Below, piece after piece: positions 43,961-51,933 of a DNA stretch of 64,000 bases. The stretch spans positions 3,410,001 to 3,474,000 of the forward strand of contig NZ_CP101156.1 of NCBI RefSeq assembly GCF_024298845.1, read 5' to 3'. The stretch comes from Natronosalvus amylolyticus (lineage in GTDB: Archaea; Halobacteriota; Halobacteria; Halobacteriales; Natrialbaceae). A program made the position numbers and the translations under genes. Positions within the stretch are counted from its first letter, which is position 1. Each line of letters starts with the position of its first letter. The notes under the pieces were generated by a model. That model was not told the origin of the DNA. It ran no database searches and was given only the letters and a program-made list of their open reading frames with translations.

Positions 43961-44464
43961 TTACTCGAGGCCCTCCACTGCGGAGCGAATCGTCTCGTAC
44001 TCTTCGTCGCTGTAGGCGATAAACCGGACGTCCTCGAGGGTCGAGGGTTCGTATTCGGCAATCGTTTCGCCGACGATTTCGGCTCCCCGCTCGAGGGCAA
44101 AGCCGGCGACGCCACAGCCGAGTGCCGGGAGGACGAGCGAGCGGCAGTCGAGTTCGTCTGCGCGCTCGAGGCTGTTTCGGGTCGCTTCGCGGATACTCGT
44201 TTCCGTGGCGTTCCCGTCGCCGTAGTGGGGCATCGCCGCAGCGTGGATGACGTATTCTGCCTCGAGGTCGTAGGCGTCGGTGACGGCGACCCCACCGAGG
44301 TCAATCGGCCCTTTGGACACTGCTTCCTCGTTAATTTCCGGGCCTGCGCGACGTTTGAGTGCGCCGGCGACGCCCGACCCCATCTGCAGACTCGTCCCAG
44401 CGGCGTTGACGAGGGCGTCGGCTTCCTGTGCGGCGATATCGCCCTGAATAACGTCGAACTCCAT
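43961..44464 (-). CDS. Macro-domain protein
   Basis: A 167-residue protein that is one macro domain binding ADP-ribose. It has the start VIQGDIAAQEADALVNAAG, the ligand loop QMGSGVAGALKRRAG, VIHAAAMPHYGDG, and VLPALGCGVAGFAL. Relatives remove O-acetyl from O-acetyl-ADP-ribose or ADP-ribose from proteins. The protein lacks extra domains. No toxin partner is next to it. Confidence 0.93.
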   Translation of the reverse strand: MEFDVIQGDIAAQEADALVNAAGTSLQMGSGVAGALKRRAGPEINEEAVSKGPIDLGGVAVTDAYDLEAEYVIHAAAMPHYGDGNATETSIREATRNSLERADELDCRSLVLPALGCGVAGFALERGAEIVGETIAEYEPSTLEDVRFIAYSDEEYETIRSAVEGLE

Positions 44465-44608
44465 GCCCCAGTTACGGTGAGGAACCTGAAAAAGTGTCAG
44501 GCCTCGAGCAGTCGAGTGCTGTAAAATGCGCTCGAGCGCGCTGCAGTTGCTACCGCGACTCTCGAGGGTCCCGAACTCCCGGACTCTCGAGCGCTTCTGA
44601 AACCGATC

Positions 44609-45877
44609 TTAGTACTCGATTCGCGTAATCTCCTCGACCGGCCACTGGCTGAGGATTTCGACACCGTTCTCGCGAACGACGACCATCTCCTCGACGCGGA
44701 CACCCTGGTTTTCAGCTGGTTCCTGGGTCTCGACTGCCATCGTCATCCCTTCCTCGATTTCGATGGGGTGGTCGGGCGAGAGGCCGCGCCAGATGAGCGG
44801 CACCTCGTACAGCTGCAGGCCGAGACCGTGGCCCCAGTGGTTGGTCGTCATCTGCCAGTGTTCGTCAGCGTCGTAGAAGTCGGCGTGTTCGCCTTCCATG
44901 TCCGGAAAGCCCTTGCAGATTTCGTCGGTCGTCGCGCCCGGTTCGATGCGCTCGAGGACGTCGTACAGGTTGTCGCGAGCGATTTCGTAGGCATCCTGCT
45001 GGGCCTGGGTAGGCTCGCCCATGGAGAACGTCCGGTAGTAACACGAGCGATAGCCCAGGTAGCCGATATTGTAGAAATCGGCGTAGACGAGGTCGCCGGG
45101 GCGGATCATCCGGTCGGTCGTGTTGGCCTGGTGTTTGGGCCAGGTGTTCGGCCCGGAGGTGACGTAGCCGCCGCCGACGAACGCGCCCTGCTGCCAGAGG
45201 GTTTCGGCTGCTGCCCCCCAGAGGTCGGTCTCTTTCGCGCCGGGTTTGGCTTCCTCCGTAATCCGCTGGAACCCGGCTTCACAGATTGCAGCCACCTGTC
45301 GCAGACACTCGATCTCGTCGCGCGTTTTGACCTTGCGGGCGTCTTCCATCACCGCGGGGACGGTTTTGGTATCGACGTCGATTCCGCGCGCCTCGAACGC
45401 GCTCACGAGGCCGCCGTTGGCGACGTCGATGCCGAGCGTCTCGCCGTCGACGCCGTACTCTTCGAGTGCCGTGGCGACGGTGTCGGCCATCTTCGATTTG
45501 AGGAACTCGCGCGCGGAGTCCCGGCCGGACGCTCGAGGGACGTTCCCGAGGCCCGGGCAGGCGTACCGGATGTCGTGCAGCCAGGGACAGTTGAAACGCT
45601 GGTTGCTCGCGTGGTCGGCCGTGTCCCAGTGGATGATGTCGCCGTTTTCGGTGAGCACGGTGTAGTGGTCGGCACCGCTGCCGCCGGTCATCGCCAGCCC
45701 CGTCACGTAGCGGATGTTCGGGTCCGACACGAGCAACATGGCCCCGAGTTCGGTCTCCTGGAGTCGCTCGAGTGCGCGGTCCTTGCGTTCTTCGCGCATA
45801 CGCTTGACGTCGATTCGTTCCTCCCAGTCGACCGCCTGGGTGCCACGTGTCCCCTCCATGAACGAACGCTCGTACAT
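44609..45877 (-). CDS. M24 (pita-bread) family protein with an altered metal site
   Basis: A 422-residue protein with an N-terminal creatinase-like domain and a C-terminal pita-bread fold (Xaa-Pro peptidase/creatinase/DddP group). Metal ligands are visible: Asp in VYADFYNIG, His in HWGHGLGLQLYE, Glu in VETQEP and Glu in VRVEEMVVV. The second aspartate (usually SDxxRTF) is a cysteine here (SCYYRTF). It may therefore use one metal or be a lyase-type relative such as DMSP lyase DddP. GGAGG lies one base before the chosen ATG, so a start at MEGTRGTQ is possible. Confidence 0.8.
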   Translation of the reverse strand: MYERSFMEGTRGTQAVDWEERIDVKRMREERKDRALERLQETELGAMLLVSDPNIRYVTGLAMTGGSGADHYTVLTENGDIIHWDTADHASNQRFNCPWLHDIRYACPGLGNVPRASGRDSAREFLKSKMADTVATALEEYGVDGETLGIDVANGGLVSAFEARGIDVDTKTVPAVMEDARKVKTRDEIECLRQVAAICEAGFQRITEEAKPGAKETDLWGAAAETLWQQGAFVGGGYVTSGPNTWPKHQANTTDRMIRPGDLVYADFYNIGYLGYRSCYYRTFSMGEPTQAQQDAYEIARDNLYDVLERIEPGATTDEICKGFPDMEGEHADFYDADEHWQMTTNHWGHGLGLQLYEVPLIWRGLSPDHPIEIEEGMTMAVETQEPAENQGVRVEEMVVVRENGVEILSQWPVEEITRIEY

Positions 45878-46008
45878 ACCTCCTTCTTCACGAATGTTGT
45901 ATAAGAAACACACTGTCATCGCTCGAGTGTGGGTTCAGGTCGCATACGATGGGTGCCAACGCCGAGGAAAAACAACGTACTTGTCGATTCACCCGTTCGT
46001 TGCACGTA

Positions 46009-46590
46009 ATGGAATGGTCCCCCGTCGGTATCGTCCTCGTGGGTGGAATCGTACTGAGCGGGCTCGCCGGTCTCTGGCTCCGTCGTCGGCGCTCGAGTGT
46101 CGGTGACCCGTGGTCGCCCGCCGACGTGGACGCGTACCTCGAGGACGCCGATCTGTACGACATCGAGGGGCTCGAGGAGCTTGGTGCGTACGACCGCCTC
46201 ATCGAACTTGCGGAAGCGGGAAAGATCACTGACGAACGCGCGTTCGAGGAACTCTGTCACGCTATCGTCGCGGCCGGCCACGACTGGGAGGATGCTGTCG
46301 AGGAGTTCGACGAACTGGACGACGTTTCACAATCCTATCGGGCACATCAGGAAGCTCGCGAGCGAGAACCGCCGGTCGACATCGGGGAAGAAGTCCGATT
46401 GGGGGTGCTCGAACTCGAGACTCATCACTCCGGCGAGTGTCGAGCCGTCGGCAAAGTCGAGGGGTTCGTCGTCTTCGTTCAGGATGTCCCCGAGTCGGTG
46501 ACCGAAGGCGATATCCTGCGGGCCAAAATCATGTACTTCAATCGGAACCGGACCTCTGCGTCAGCGTCGTTACTCGAGGTAGACGGGTAG
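46009..46590 (+). CDS. TRAM-domain membrane-anchored protein
   Basis: A 193-residue protein. One N-terminal membrane helix (about residues 5-22, SPVGIVLVGGIVLSGLAG) is followed by basic RRRR, an acidic helical middle (residues about 35-125), and a C-terminal TRAM domain: EEVRLGVLELETHHSGEC, AVGKVEGFVVFVQDVPESV, GDILRAKIMYFNRNRTSA. TRAM binds RNA and acts as an RNA chaperone in archaea. A membrane-tethered TRAM protein is uncommon. I start at MEWSPVG. Confidence 0.8.
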   Translation: MEWSPVGIVLVGGIVLSGLAGLWLRRRRSSVGDPWSPADVDAYLEDADLYDIEGLEELGAYDRLIELAEAGKITDERAFEELCHAIVAAGHDWEDAVEEFDELDDVSQSYRAHQEAREREPPVDIGEEVRLGVLELETHHSGECRAVGKVEGFVVFVQDVPESVTEGDILRAKIMYFNRNRTSASASLLEVDG

Positions 46591-46776
46591 CGTCGCGGTA
46601 GACGAAGCAACACTCGGGACAAAGAAACCGATTGAACGAGGGGTCAAGCCGTTGATGAACGCGTTTCGTCTCATCGAAGTGGTTCGTCAAGCCTGAAGAC
46701 ATGAGAAACCGATTACTGGTGTCCGGTTCCACGAACGACCATAGCATTATTCGGCTTGCTTCCCTAGTGAGTAGGG

Positions 46777-47070
46777 ATGGTAGACACGGAAAACGGACGA
46801 GAGAACCAATCAGACGGCGAGAACCGACGCGGGGACGGAGCTTCGGACTCGCTTCCCGAGTGCCACCGTCGCGGCTGCACCGAGCGGGCGACGTTTGTCG
46901 TCCTCGAGCGATATCAAGAAGAAACCGGGCACGGTGCCGTTGAAGCAGAGGCCGTTCTCTGCCAAGGGCATACCGACGAAGAGAGTCCCGCGAATCTCGA
47001 TGGCAGTTACGCGGAGTACGTATTCCGTGTCGAGCCCCTCCAAGAGACTCCGGAAATGGACACAGCATGA
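46777..47070 (+). CDS. Small acidic hypothetical protein with Cys/His residues
   Basis: A 97-residue protein. Residues 1-25 are disordered. The core has CHRRGCTERATFVVLERY ... VLCQGHTDEE, so two Cys pairs or Cys/His may bind zinc. It resembles small haloarchaeal proteins of unknown role. Upstream at 46706 is the hairpin-like motif also seen at 16186. Confidence 0.65.
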   Translation: MVDTENGRENQSDGENRRGDGASDSLPECHRRGCTERATFVVLERYQEETGHGAVEAEAVLCQGHTDEESPANLDGSYAEYVFRVEPLQETPEMDTA

Positions 47071-47155
47071 TCAAAGGGAGGAGTTCAATCACTCCCGTCC
47101 GGCAGTAGAACAACCACGCAGGTATGCGGGCACGAGCGGCACCTGTCCCACCAAA

Positions 47156-47164
47156 ACATATTTA
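47156..47164 (+). promoter_or_regulatory. TATA-like box of the 55-residue gene
   Basis: ACATATTTA lies 27-35 nt before the ATG at 47191, giving a leaderless transcript. The operator-like palindrome at 47168 sits between this box and the start codon. Confidence 0.55.
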
Positions 47165-47167
47165 GCT

Positions 47168-47181
47168 TTAGGCTCGCCTAA
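47168..47181 (+). promoter_or_regulatory. DtxR-like operator, perfect palindrome
   Basis: TTAGGCTCGCCTAA is a perfect 6-2-6 inverted repeat. It resembles DtxR/IdeR-type iron and manganese boxes (TTAGGYNNRCCTAA-like, from general knowledge). It lies between the TATA box and the start codon, where a bound repressor would block initiation. The nearby dpsA gene fits an iron theme. The regulator gene is not in the window. Confidence 0.6.
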
Positions 47182-47190
47182 CTTCTCTCA

Positions 47191-47358
47191 ATGGACGTAC
47201 CGGCCCAACGCAACGATCCTGACCCCTCAGCCGACATCGATACGGATCCGTCTCTGGTCACCTGCCACGAAACCCGCCCTGGAAAGATTGTCCTTACTGA
47301 AAAAGACAATTCCGACGCCTGGATCGCCGCTGACGTTTCTCTCGAGCTTCGACCCTGA
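47191..47358 (+). CDS. 55-residue haloarchaeal protein (DUF7331-like)
   Basis: A very short gene, MDVPAQRNDPDPSADIDTDP then SLVTCHETRPGKIVLTEK and DAWIAADVSLELRP. It has a disordered acidic start and a compact end with one Cys-His. I recall similar small haloarchaeal proteins (DUF7331), of unknown role. Support comes from the TATA box at leaderless distance and the operator-like palindrome right before the start. If the palindrome is a DtxR-type site, the protein is made in response to iron or manganese. Confidence 0.7.
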   Translation: MDVPAQRNDPDPSADIDTDPSLVTCHETRPGKIVLTEKDNSDAWIAADVSLELRP

Positions 47359-47510
47359 ACGGCGTCAGATAGCGACGAGATACGCTCTCGACGGTCACCG
47401 TGAACTACCCGAGCAGTGGTCTGTGATTTCCGCTCGAAAAATATCGTCGTTCGACTGACGACCTGTCAGCGGACCTGTGCCCGTCGTCGTACTCGTCTCG
47501 TCTCCAGCGC

Positions 47511-48056
47511 TCAGTTGAGCGCGTCCTCGCGAACGAGGGTCTCGTCCTCGAGGTAGTGCTCGAAGTGGTGTGCGTCGTCTTCGACGTCCACGAGGATGTT
47601 CCGGAGGATCTGAGCTGTGGCGTGATCTCCGAGGTTGGTCGCGAGTTCGATGCTGTCGCGCATCGACTCGATAATGTCGCCGTAAATCTCGAGGTCGTTT
47701 TCCATCATCGTCCGCAGGTCGTAGACGTCTTCGCCCTCGAACTCGACGGTGGCGCGGTCTTCGAGGTTCGTCGGGCCCGAGACGGGGACGCCGCCGAGTG
47801 CTTGAGCGCGTTCGGCGATCAGGTCCGCGCCGCCTTCGGCGTTCTCGTAGGCTTCCTCGAAGAAGATATGGAGGTCGCGGAACTCCGCTCCCTCGACGAC
47901 CCAGTGGTGTTTCTTGAGCTGGTGGTAGAGCACGTAACTGTTCGCCAGCTCCGTGTTCAACGCGTCGACGATCTGTTCTGCCTTCTCTTTCTCGAGTCGA
48001 AGGCCGGTTTCTTCGACGGTTTCGGCATGCTGACGGATGGTTTTCTGGGTACTCAT
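47511..48056 (-). CDS. dpsA: DpsA-type ferritin-like protein
   Basis: A 181-residue four-helix-bundle protein of the Dps/bacterioferritin-like group, which oxidises and stores iron and protects DNA. The ferroxidase-region residues are in YHQLKKHHWVVEGAEFRDLH and FFEEAYENAEGGADLIAERA, typical of haloarchaeal DpsA. Start at ATG of MSTQKTIRQH. A TATA-like TTTTAAGA lies about 30 nt upstream on the minus strand. It converges on the 55-residue gene with the DtxR-like box. Confidence 0.92.
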   Translation of the reverse strand: MSTQKTIRQHAETVEETGLRLEKEKAEQIVDALNTELANSYVLYHQLKKHHWVVEGAEFRDLHIFFEEAYENAEGGADLIAERAQALGGVPVSGPTNLEDRATVEFEGEDVYDLRTMMENDLEIYGDIIESMRDSIELATNLGDHATAQILRNILVDVEDDAHHFEHYLEDETLVREDALN

Positions 48057-48266
48057 CTCACTCTCACCTACCACGCGCAGCCTCTTAAAACCTATCCATT
48101 GGAAAATTATTGTTTTGGATTCAAAAACAACTTTTCCTACTAAATTAACTCTTTCACCTGTGTTGGGACCTCGGGGAACGTAAATTCATCCCAGGGTGGC
48201 CGGGCCAACAGCGCAGGTCCAGCCGTGACCGACAGGATAAACTGACGGACACGCGAGGGTCACAGT

Positions 48267-49235
48267 ATGCCTCCAGCAGTACTGGTCGCCGGGGAGACGC
48301 TGATCGATTTCTTACCCGAACGACCTGGTCCTCTCGAGACCGTGAGCGGGTTCGAACGACGACCCGGCGGTGCGCCAGCGAACGTCGCCGTGGGACTCGC
48401 CCGTCTCGAGGAACCGGTTTCGCTGTGGACTCGCGTCGGCGACGACCCGTTCGGACGCTATCTGACGGACGTCCTCGCCGGCTACGGACTGCCAGAAACC
48501 TACGTCGAACTCGACGGAGACGCGCAGACCAGTCTGGCCTTCGTCACGCACGACGAGAACGGCGACCGAACCTTCTCCTTTTATCGTGACGGCACGGCCG
48601 ACACGCGTATGGAACCGGGGCGAATCGACGACGACACGCTCGCGACGACCGAGTGGGTCCACGCCGGTGGCGTCGCCCTCTCGAGCGGCCGGTCCCGGGA
48701 CGCGACACTGGACTTGCTCGAGCGCGCGGCCGAGCAGGGGTGTACGGTTTCGTTCGACCCAAACGCACGGCCGGAACTCTGGCGGGACGAGGACACCTTC
48801 GAACGCGTCTCCCGGCAGGCCCTCGAATACACGGACGTGTGCAAGGCAACGGTCGAGGAACTCCGAGCGCTGGGCTGTCAGGGTGACTCTCTCGAGGCTG
48901 TCGCTCGAAATGCCCTCGAGTACGGTCCTCACACGGTATACCTCACACGCGGGAGCGAGGGGGCGATGGTCGTCACGAACGACGACGCTCGTGAGCCGGA
49001 TACGCTGGTCGAACACGACGGGTATGCCGTCGACGTGGTCGACACGACTGGCGCGGGCGATGCGTTCGTCGCCGGACTCATCGCGGCGCTTCGAAACGGA
49101 CGACCGCTCGCGGAGACCCTCGCCTTCGCCGGTGCGGTTGCAGCGACCACGACGACGGAAACGGGAGCAATGACCGCGCTGCCGACTCGTGACGCCGTCG
49201 AATCGATGCTCGAGGCGAACGACGCCGGCGACTGA
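48267..49235 (+). CDS. PfkB-family carbohydrate kinase (fructokinase-like)
   Basis: A 322-residue ribokinase-fold sugar kinase. It has N-terminal VAGETLIDFLPERPG, FERRPGGAPANVAVGLARL (PfkB signature 1) and VDTTGAGDAFVAGLIAAL (signature 2 with the catalytic Asp). It probably phosphorylates fructose or a related sugar. Its stop overlaps the next gene start by one base (TGATG). Confidence 0.9.
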   Translation: MPPAVLVAGETLIDFLPERPGPLETVSGFERRPGGAPANVAVGLARLEEPVSLWTRVGDDPFGRYLTDVLAGYGLPETYVELDGDAQTSLAFVTHDENGDRTFSFYRDGTADTRMEPGRIDDDTLATTEWVHAGGVALSSGRSRDATLDLLERAAEQGCTVSFDPNARPELWRDEDTFERVSRQALEYTDVCKATVEELRALGCQGDSLEAVARNALEYGPHTVYLTRGSEGAMVVTNDDAREPDTLVEHDGYAVDVVDTTGAGDAFVAGLIAALRNGRPLAETLAFAGAVAATTTTETGAMTALPTRDAVESMLEANDAGD

Positions 49236-49648
49236 TGGTCGAGCCATCTATCGAGACGGCGGTCGAGACCCGTACACGCCAAGAGCACGCGGGCGTCTGC
49301 TCGGCTATCGAGGTCTGTGCCGACGCCGTGGCCGACAGCTGGCCGACCCCTGCGGCAGCTGGAGGTCGAGCCATCGTCGACCCGTTTCGAACGCGACTCG
49401 AGCGCACGGGCGTTCTCGAGGCATTACCGGGTGTGCTCGCCGACCTCGTGGTGACGGCGGGCTACCGCTTATCTGCACCGCCTGCCCCCGCCCCGCCGTA
49501 CGTCGTCGTCACGAGTCGCGGGGTGATACTGCGGGCGACTATCGAGCCCGGACGGCTCGTCGTCGAGCTCGAGGCGTTCGAACTCGATCCTGCGCACCAC
49601 ACCTACAGCCGACGCGACGGCCTCGCGGTGTCGGCATCGCTCCGGTGA
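49235..49648 (+). CDS. Hypothetical protein coupled to the sugar kinase
   Basis: A 137-residue soluble protein. The N-terminal half is helical (HAGVCSAIEVCADAVADSW), and the C-terminal half is beta-rich (YVVVTSRGVILRATIEPGRL, VELEAFELDP). I do not recognise the family. The one-base overlap with the PfkB gene supports it as a real gene and suggests joint expression. Confidence 0.65.
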   Translation: MVEPSIETAVETRTRQEHAGVCSAIEVCADAVADSWPTPAAAGGRAIVDPFRTRLERTGVLEALPGVLADLVVTAGYRLSAPPAPAPPYVVVTSRGVILRATIEPGRLVVELEAFELDPAHHTYSRRDGLAVSASLR

Positions 49649-49713
49649 CGATTGCGCTGCACGAATTCCCGGGACCAATAGGTTTTCACCATCGCCGCGA
49701 GATACCACACGGC

Positions 49714-50196
49714 ATGCATCCACGCGCAACGGCGTTTGTCGACTGTGCTCGAGAGGAATACGAATTCGAACCGGCCGTCGAAGAGTTTCCCGAGGGGACG
49801 AAAACGGCAGCCGACGCCGCCGAGGCGATCGGCTGTGACGTCGCTCAAATCGCGAGTTCGCTCGCGTTCGAAGCCGACGGCGACCTGATCGTCTCGGTGA
49901 CCAGCGGCGCACATCGAGCCGATGAAGCCACTCTCGCCGAACACGTCGGCGTCTCGCCTGACGCTCTCGAGATGGCCGACCCCGAGCGGATCAAATCACA
50001 CCTCGGGTGGTCTATCGGTGGGGTCCCACCGTTCTGTCACGAGACGCCCACGCCGACGTTTCTGGACCGGACGCTCCTCGAGTTCGACACCGTCTGGGCG
50101 GCCGCTGGGACGCCGACCGCGGTCTTTCCCATCGAACCGTCAACCCTCCAGAAACTGGCTGACGCGGACGTTGTGAGGGTGGCGGCGTCGGAGTGA
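49714..50196 (+). CDS. YbaK/EbsC-type aminoacyl-tRNA deacylase
   Basis: A 160-residue editing protein that hydrolyses mischarged aminoacyl-tRNA (such as Cys-tRNA-Pro). Family features: FPEGTKTAADAAEAIGCDVA, IASSLAFEADGDLIVSVTSG, GWSIGGVPPFCH, and VWAAAGTPTAVFPI. Start MHPRATAFVD. T-rich sequence TTCTTTTTGCC about 50 nt after the stop may end the transcript. Confidence 0.88.
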   Translation: MHPRATAFVDCAREEYEFEPAVEEFPEGTKTAADAAEAIGCDVAQIASSLAFEADGDLIVSVTSGAHRADEATLAEHVGVSPDALEMADPERIKSHLGWSIGGVPPFCHETPTPTFLDRTLLEFDTVWAAAGTPTAVFPIEPSTLQKLADADVVRVAASE

Positions 50197-50378
50197 TCGA
50201 ATCGGTCGTCCTCGGGAACGCTGTGACGTGACGGCAACCGAATGCATTCTTTTTGCCTCGAGTGACTCAGGCCTCCAAAAAACTGCGTTTATCAAACCAG
50301 CCACTCTTCTTCGCACTTGTTAATAATATCGTCAGCTTCATTACTAACAATCCCTGATGTCTCGAGTAGCGTCTAACA

Positions 50379-51077
50379 ATGCGTCCAACAGATACGACTC
50401 AATCACGACGGAACGTACTACTCGGAACCGCGTCTATCGGTGCGCTTGCGCTCGCTGGCTGTCTCGGTGATGACGATGATGAGGGTGCTGGCGACGATCA
50501 CGACGATCATGACGATCATGATGACCACGACGACGACCATGACGACCACGATGACCACGATGACCACGACGACCACGATCATGAACACAGTGAGTCCGAA
50601 GTAGCCGAATCGGAGTTCGACCATATTGGAATCGAGGAGTTCAGCCTGCACGATGACCACGGGGATCGAATCGCGTGGGTCCACGGCGATCACTGGGATG
50701 GACGCCTTCCACAGATTCCAGTCGATGGGTCGGTCTCACTCGAGGCAAATGTGGAAACGGAAACGGGTGAGGAACTGACTTTCGAGGACGAGTACGAACT
50801 GCGCATTGCCTACGCACACGATGCTCCCGAAGGCGCACTCTCATTCGATACTCACGGAAAGGATGTCTCACTTGGTGGTGAGGAAACCGGTGTCACTGAT
50901 ATCGTCTTCTTGATATGGCACGATGATCATGCAGATTATCAGTCGCCTGGGCTTACCGCCCAAGTCGTGGATGAGGTTGACGACGACCACGATCACGATC
51001 ACGACCACGACCACGACCACGACGACGACCACGACGACGACCACGACCACGACGACGACCACGACCACGATCACTAA
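50379..51077 (+). CDS. His/Asp-rich Tat lipoprotein with a zinc-locus domain
   Basis: A 232-residue exported lipoprotein. It has a twin-arginine signal SRRNVLLG and lipobox LAGC (Cys28). Residues 31-70 and 200-232 are almost pure Asp/His (HDDHDDHDD; DHDHDHDHDH), able to bind many Zn ions. The domain between (about 84-197) has WVHGDHWDGRLPQIPVDGSV, YAHDAPEGALSFDTHG, and WHDDHAD. The same domain is found at residues 163-282 of the zinc-binding protein encoded at 53660. It probably traps zinc at the cell surface and passes it to the importer (inference). Confidence 0.85.
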   Translation: MRPTDTTQSRRNVLLGTASIGALALAGCLGDDDDEGAGDDHDDHDDHDDHDDDHDDHDDHDDHDDHDHEHSESEVAESEFDHIGIEEFSLHDDHGDRIAWVHGDHWDGRLPQIPVDGSVSLEANVETETGEELTFEDEYELRIAYAHDAPEGALSFDTHGKDVSLGGEETGVTDIVFLIWHDDHADYQSPGLTAQVVDEVDDDHDHDHDHDHDHDDDHDDDHDHDDDHDHDH

Positions 51078-51142
51078 TCATACCCAATCAGCTATTTCGG
51101 TCAGGTTGAAGGGGTGTTTTCTGTCGATTTTGCAGAAATATT

Positions 51143-51532
51143 GGCTCTGTTAAATCCTATGATGTATTATACATTTGTACAGTCATCGCTTATCAACCGC
51201 AACGCAGCGAAAGTCGAAGTTTCCCTTGGAGACAAGAGATACGACGTTCAACAGGTTCGGATAACGCCCCGTGAGTACGGGATTCCCCACTTATCAAACA
51301 TCGGGAGTTCTCCTCGCTTCAGAAAGTGTGGACGGTTCGGCTGGATAAGGAACGCTACAACGAACGGAGCCAGAGCGAAACGGTGAACTCTCAACTCAAG
51401 CGAAAATACGGTGCGTTCGTCCGTTCACGACGCTGTTGGAAGCAGTTTCGTGAACTCACCCTCGCGTGTATCGCCCACAATCTTGACCGAGTTCTCTAAC
51501 AGTCAATACCGTTTTTTCAGCCAATAACAGAG
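51143..51532. pseudogene. Remnant of a DDE-transposase insertion sequence
   Basis: Bases 51326-51499 encode the end of a DDE transposase (DKERYNERSQSETVNSQLKR ... RSRRCWKQFRELTLACIAHN, stop). This is a C-terminus with the last catalytic acidic residue in a Y(x)2(R)3E(x)6R-like context, as in the IS4/IS5 superfamily. The upstream part is in other frames and the catalytic centre is missing. CTCTGTTA (51145) and its reverse complement TAACAGAG (51525) may be what is left of the inverted repeats. The element is internally deleted and dead. Confidence 0.7.
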
Positions 51533-51540
51533 ATTTTGGG

Positions 51541-51840
51541 AGAAACCCTACGACTTCACTCCTGTCTCTTACCCACAAATGGCGCCGCTGTCGTGAGTGA
51601 ACAAGATCGAGGAATGCAACCGAAACTCCCGTTTTTCACGGGTACAATCAATCTCGAGGATCGATTCCGTCGATCCCGCCTACCGGTGTTCATCCACCCC
51701 AACCACTGGCATCATCGCTCGAATCGCTCCGAACCTCGAGTGTCCGGGCACAACTCGAGTTCGAAAGCGGCTGAAACGCCTGTTTGGAACGCCGTGGACT
51801 TATGGGTAAGAGACAGGACTTCACTCGTGGGAGGATGCTA
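51541..51840. mobile_element. IS200/IS605-like right-end hairpin interrupted by an insertion
   Basis: If the 255-bp element below and one copy of its target duplication are removed, the joined sequence reads GAAACCCTACGACTTCACTC then GTGGGAGGATGCT. This is the kind of hairpin that ends haloarchaeal IS200/IS605 and TnpB elements. The left half of the stem is CCCTACGA and the right half TCGTGGG. No tnpA or tnpB is left. It matches the scar at 2669. Confidence 0.5.
51562..51816. mobile_element. 255-bp MITE with 10-bp target duplication
   Basis: Terminal inverted repeats are CTGTCTCTTACCCACAA on the left and the complement of CTGTCTCTTACCCATAA on the right. The flanks GACTTCACTC (51552-51561 and 51817-51826) are identical 10-bp direct repeats. 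The CTGTCTCTTA end and a 10-bp duplication recall the IS4-type ISH8 group (from general knowledge). The inside has no transposase, so it would need one in trans. The intact duplication means the insertion is recent relative to decay of the neighbouring elements. Confidence 0.85.
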
Positions 51841-51933
51841 AAGTCTTTGAGGCATGTTTTCATCGGAATGAAGAAGCGGCAGGCGACGGTGTATTCCAAA
51901 GTCGTTAGGATTAGGTGATGTGATCGTTGCGAT

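Noticed and set aside
50980-51074. Repetitive GACCAC array looking like a CRISPR or satellite
   Set aside because: The repeats are in frame and encode the Asp/His tail of the lipoprotein. There are no spacers.
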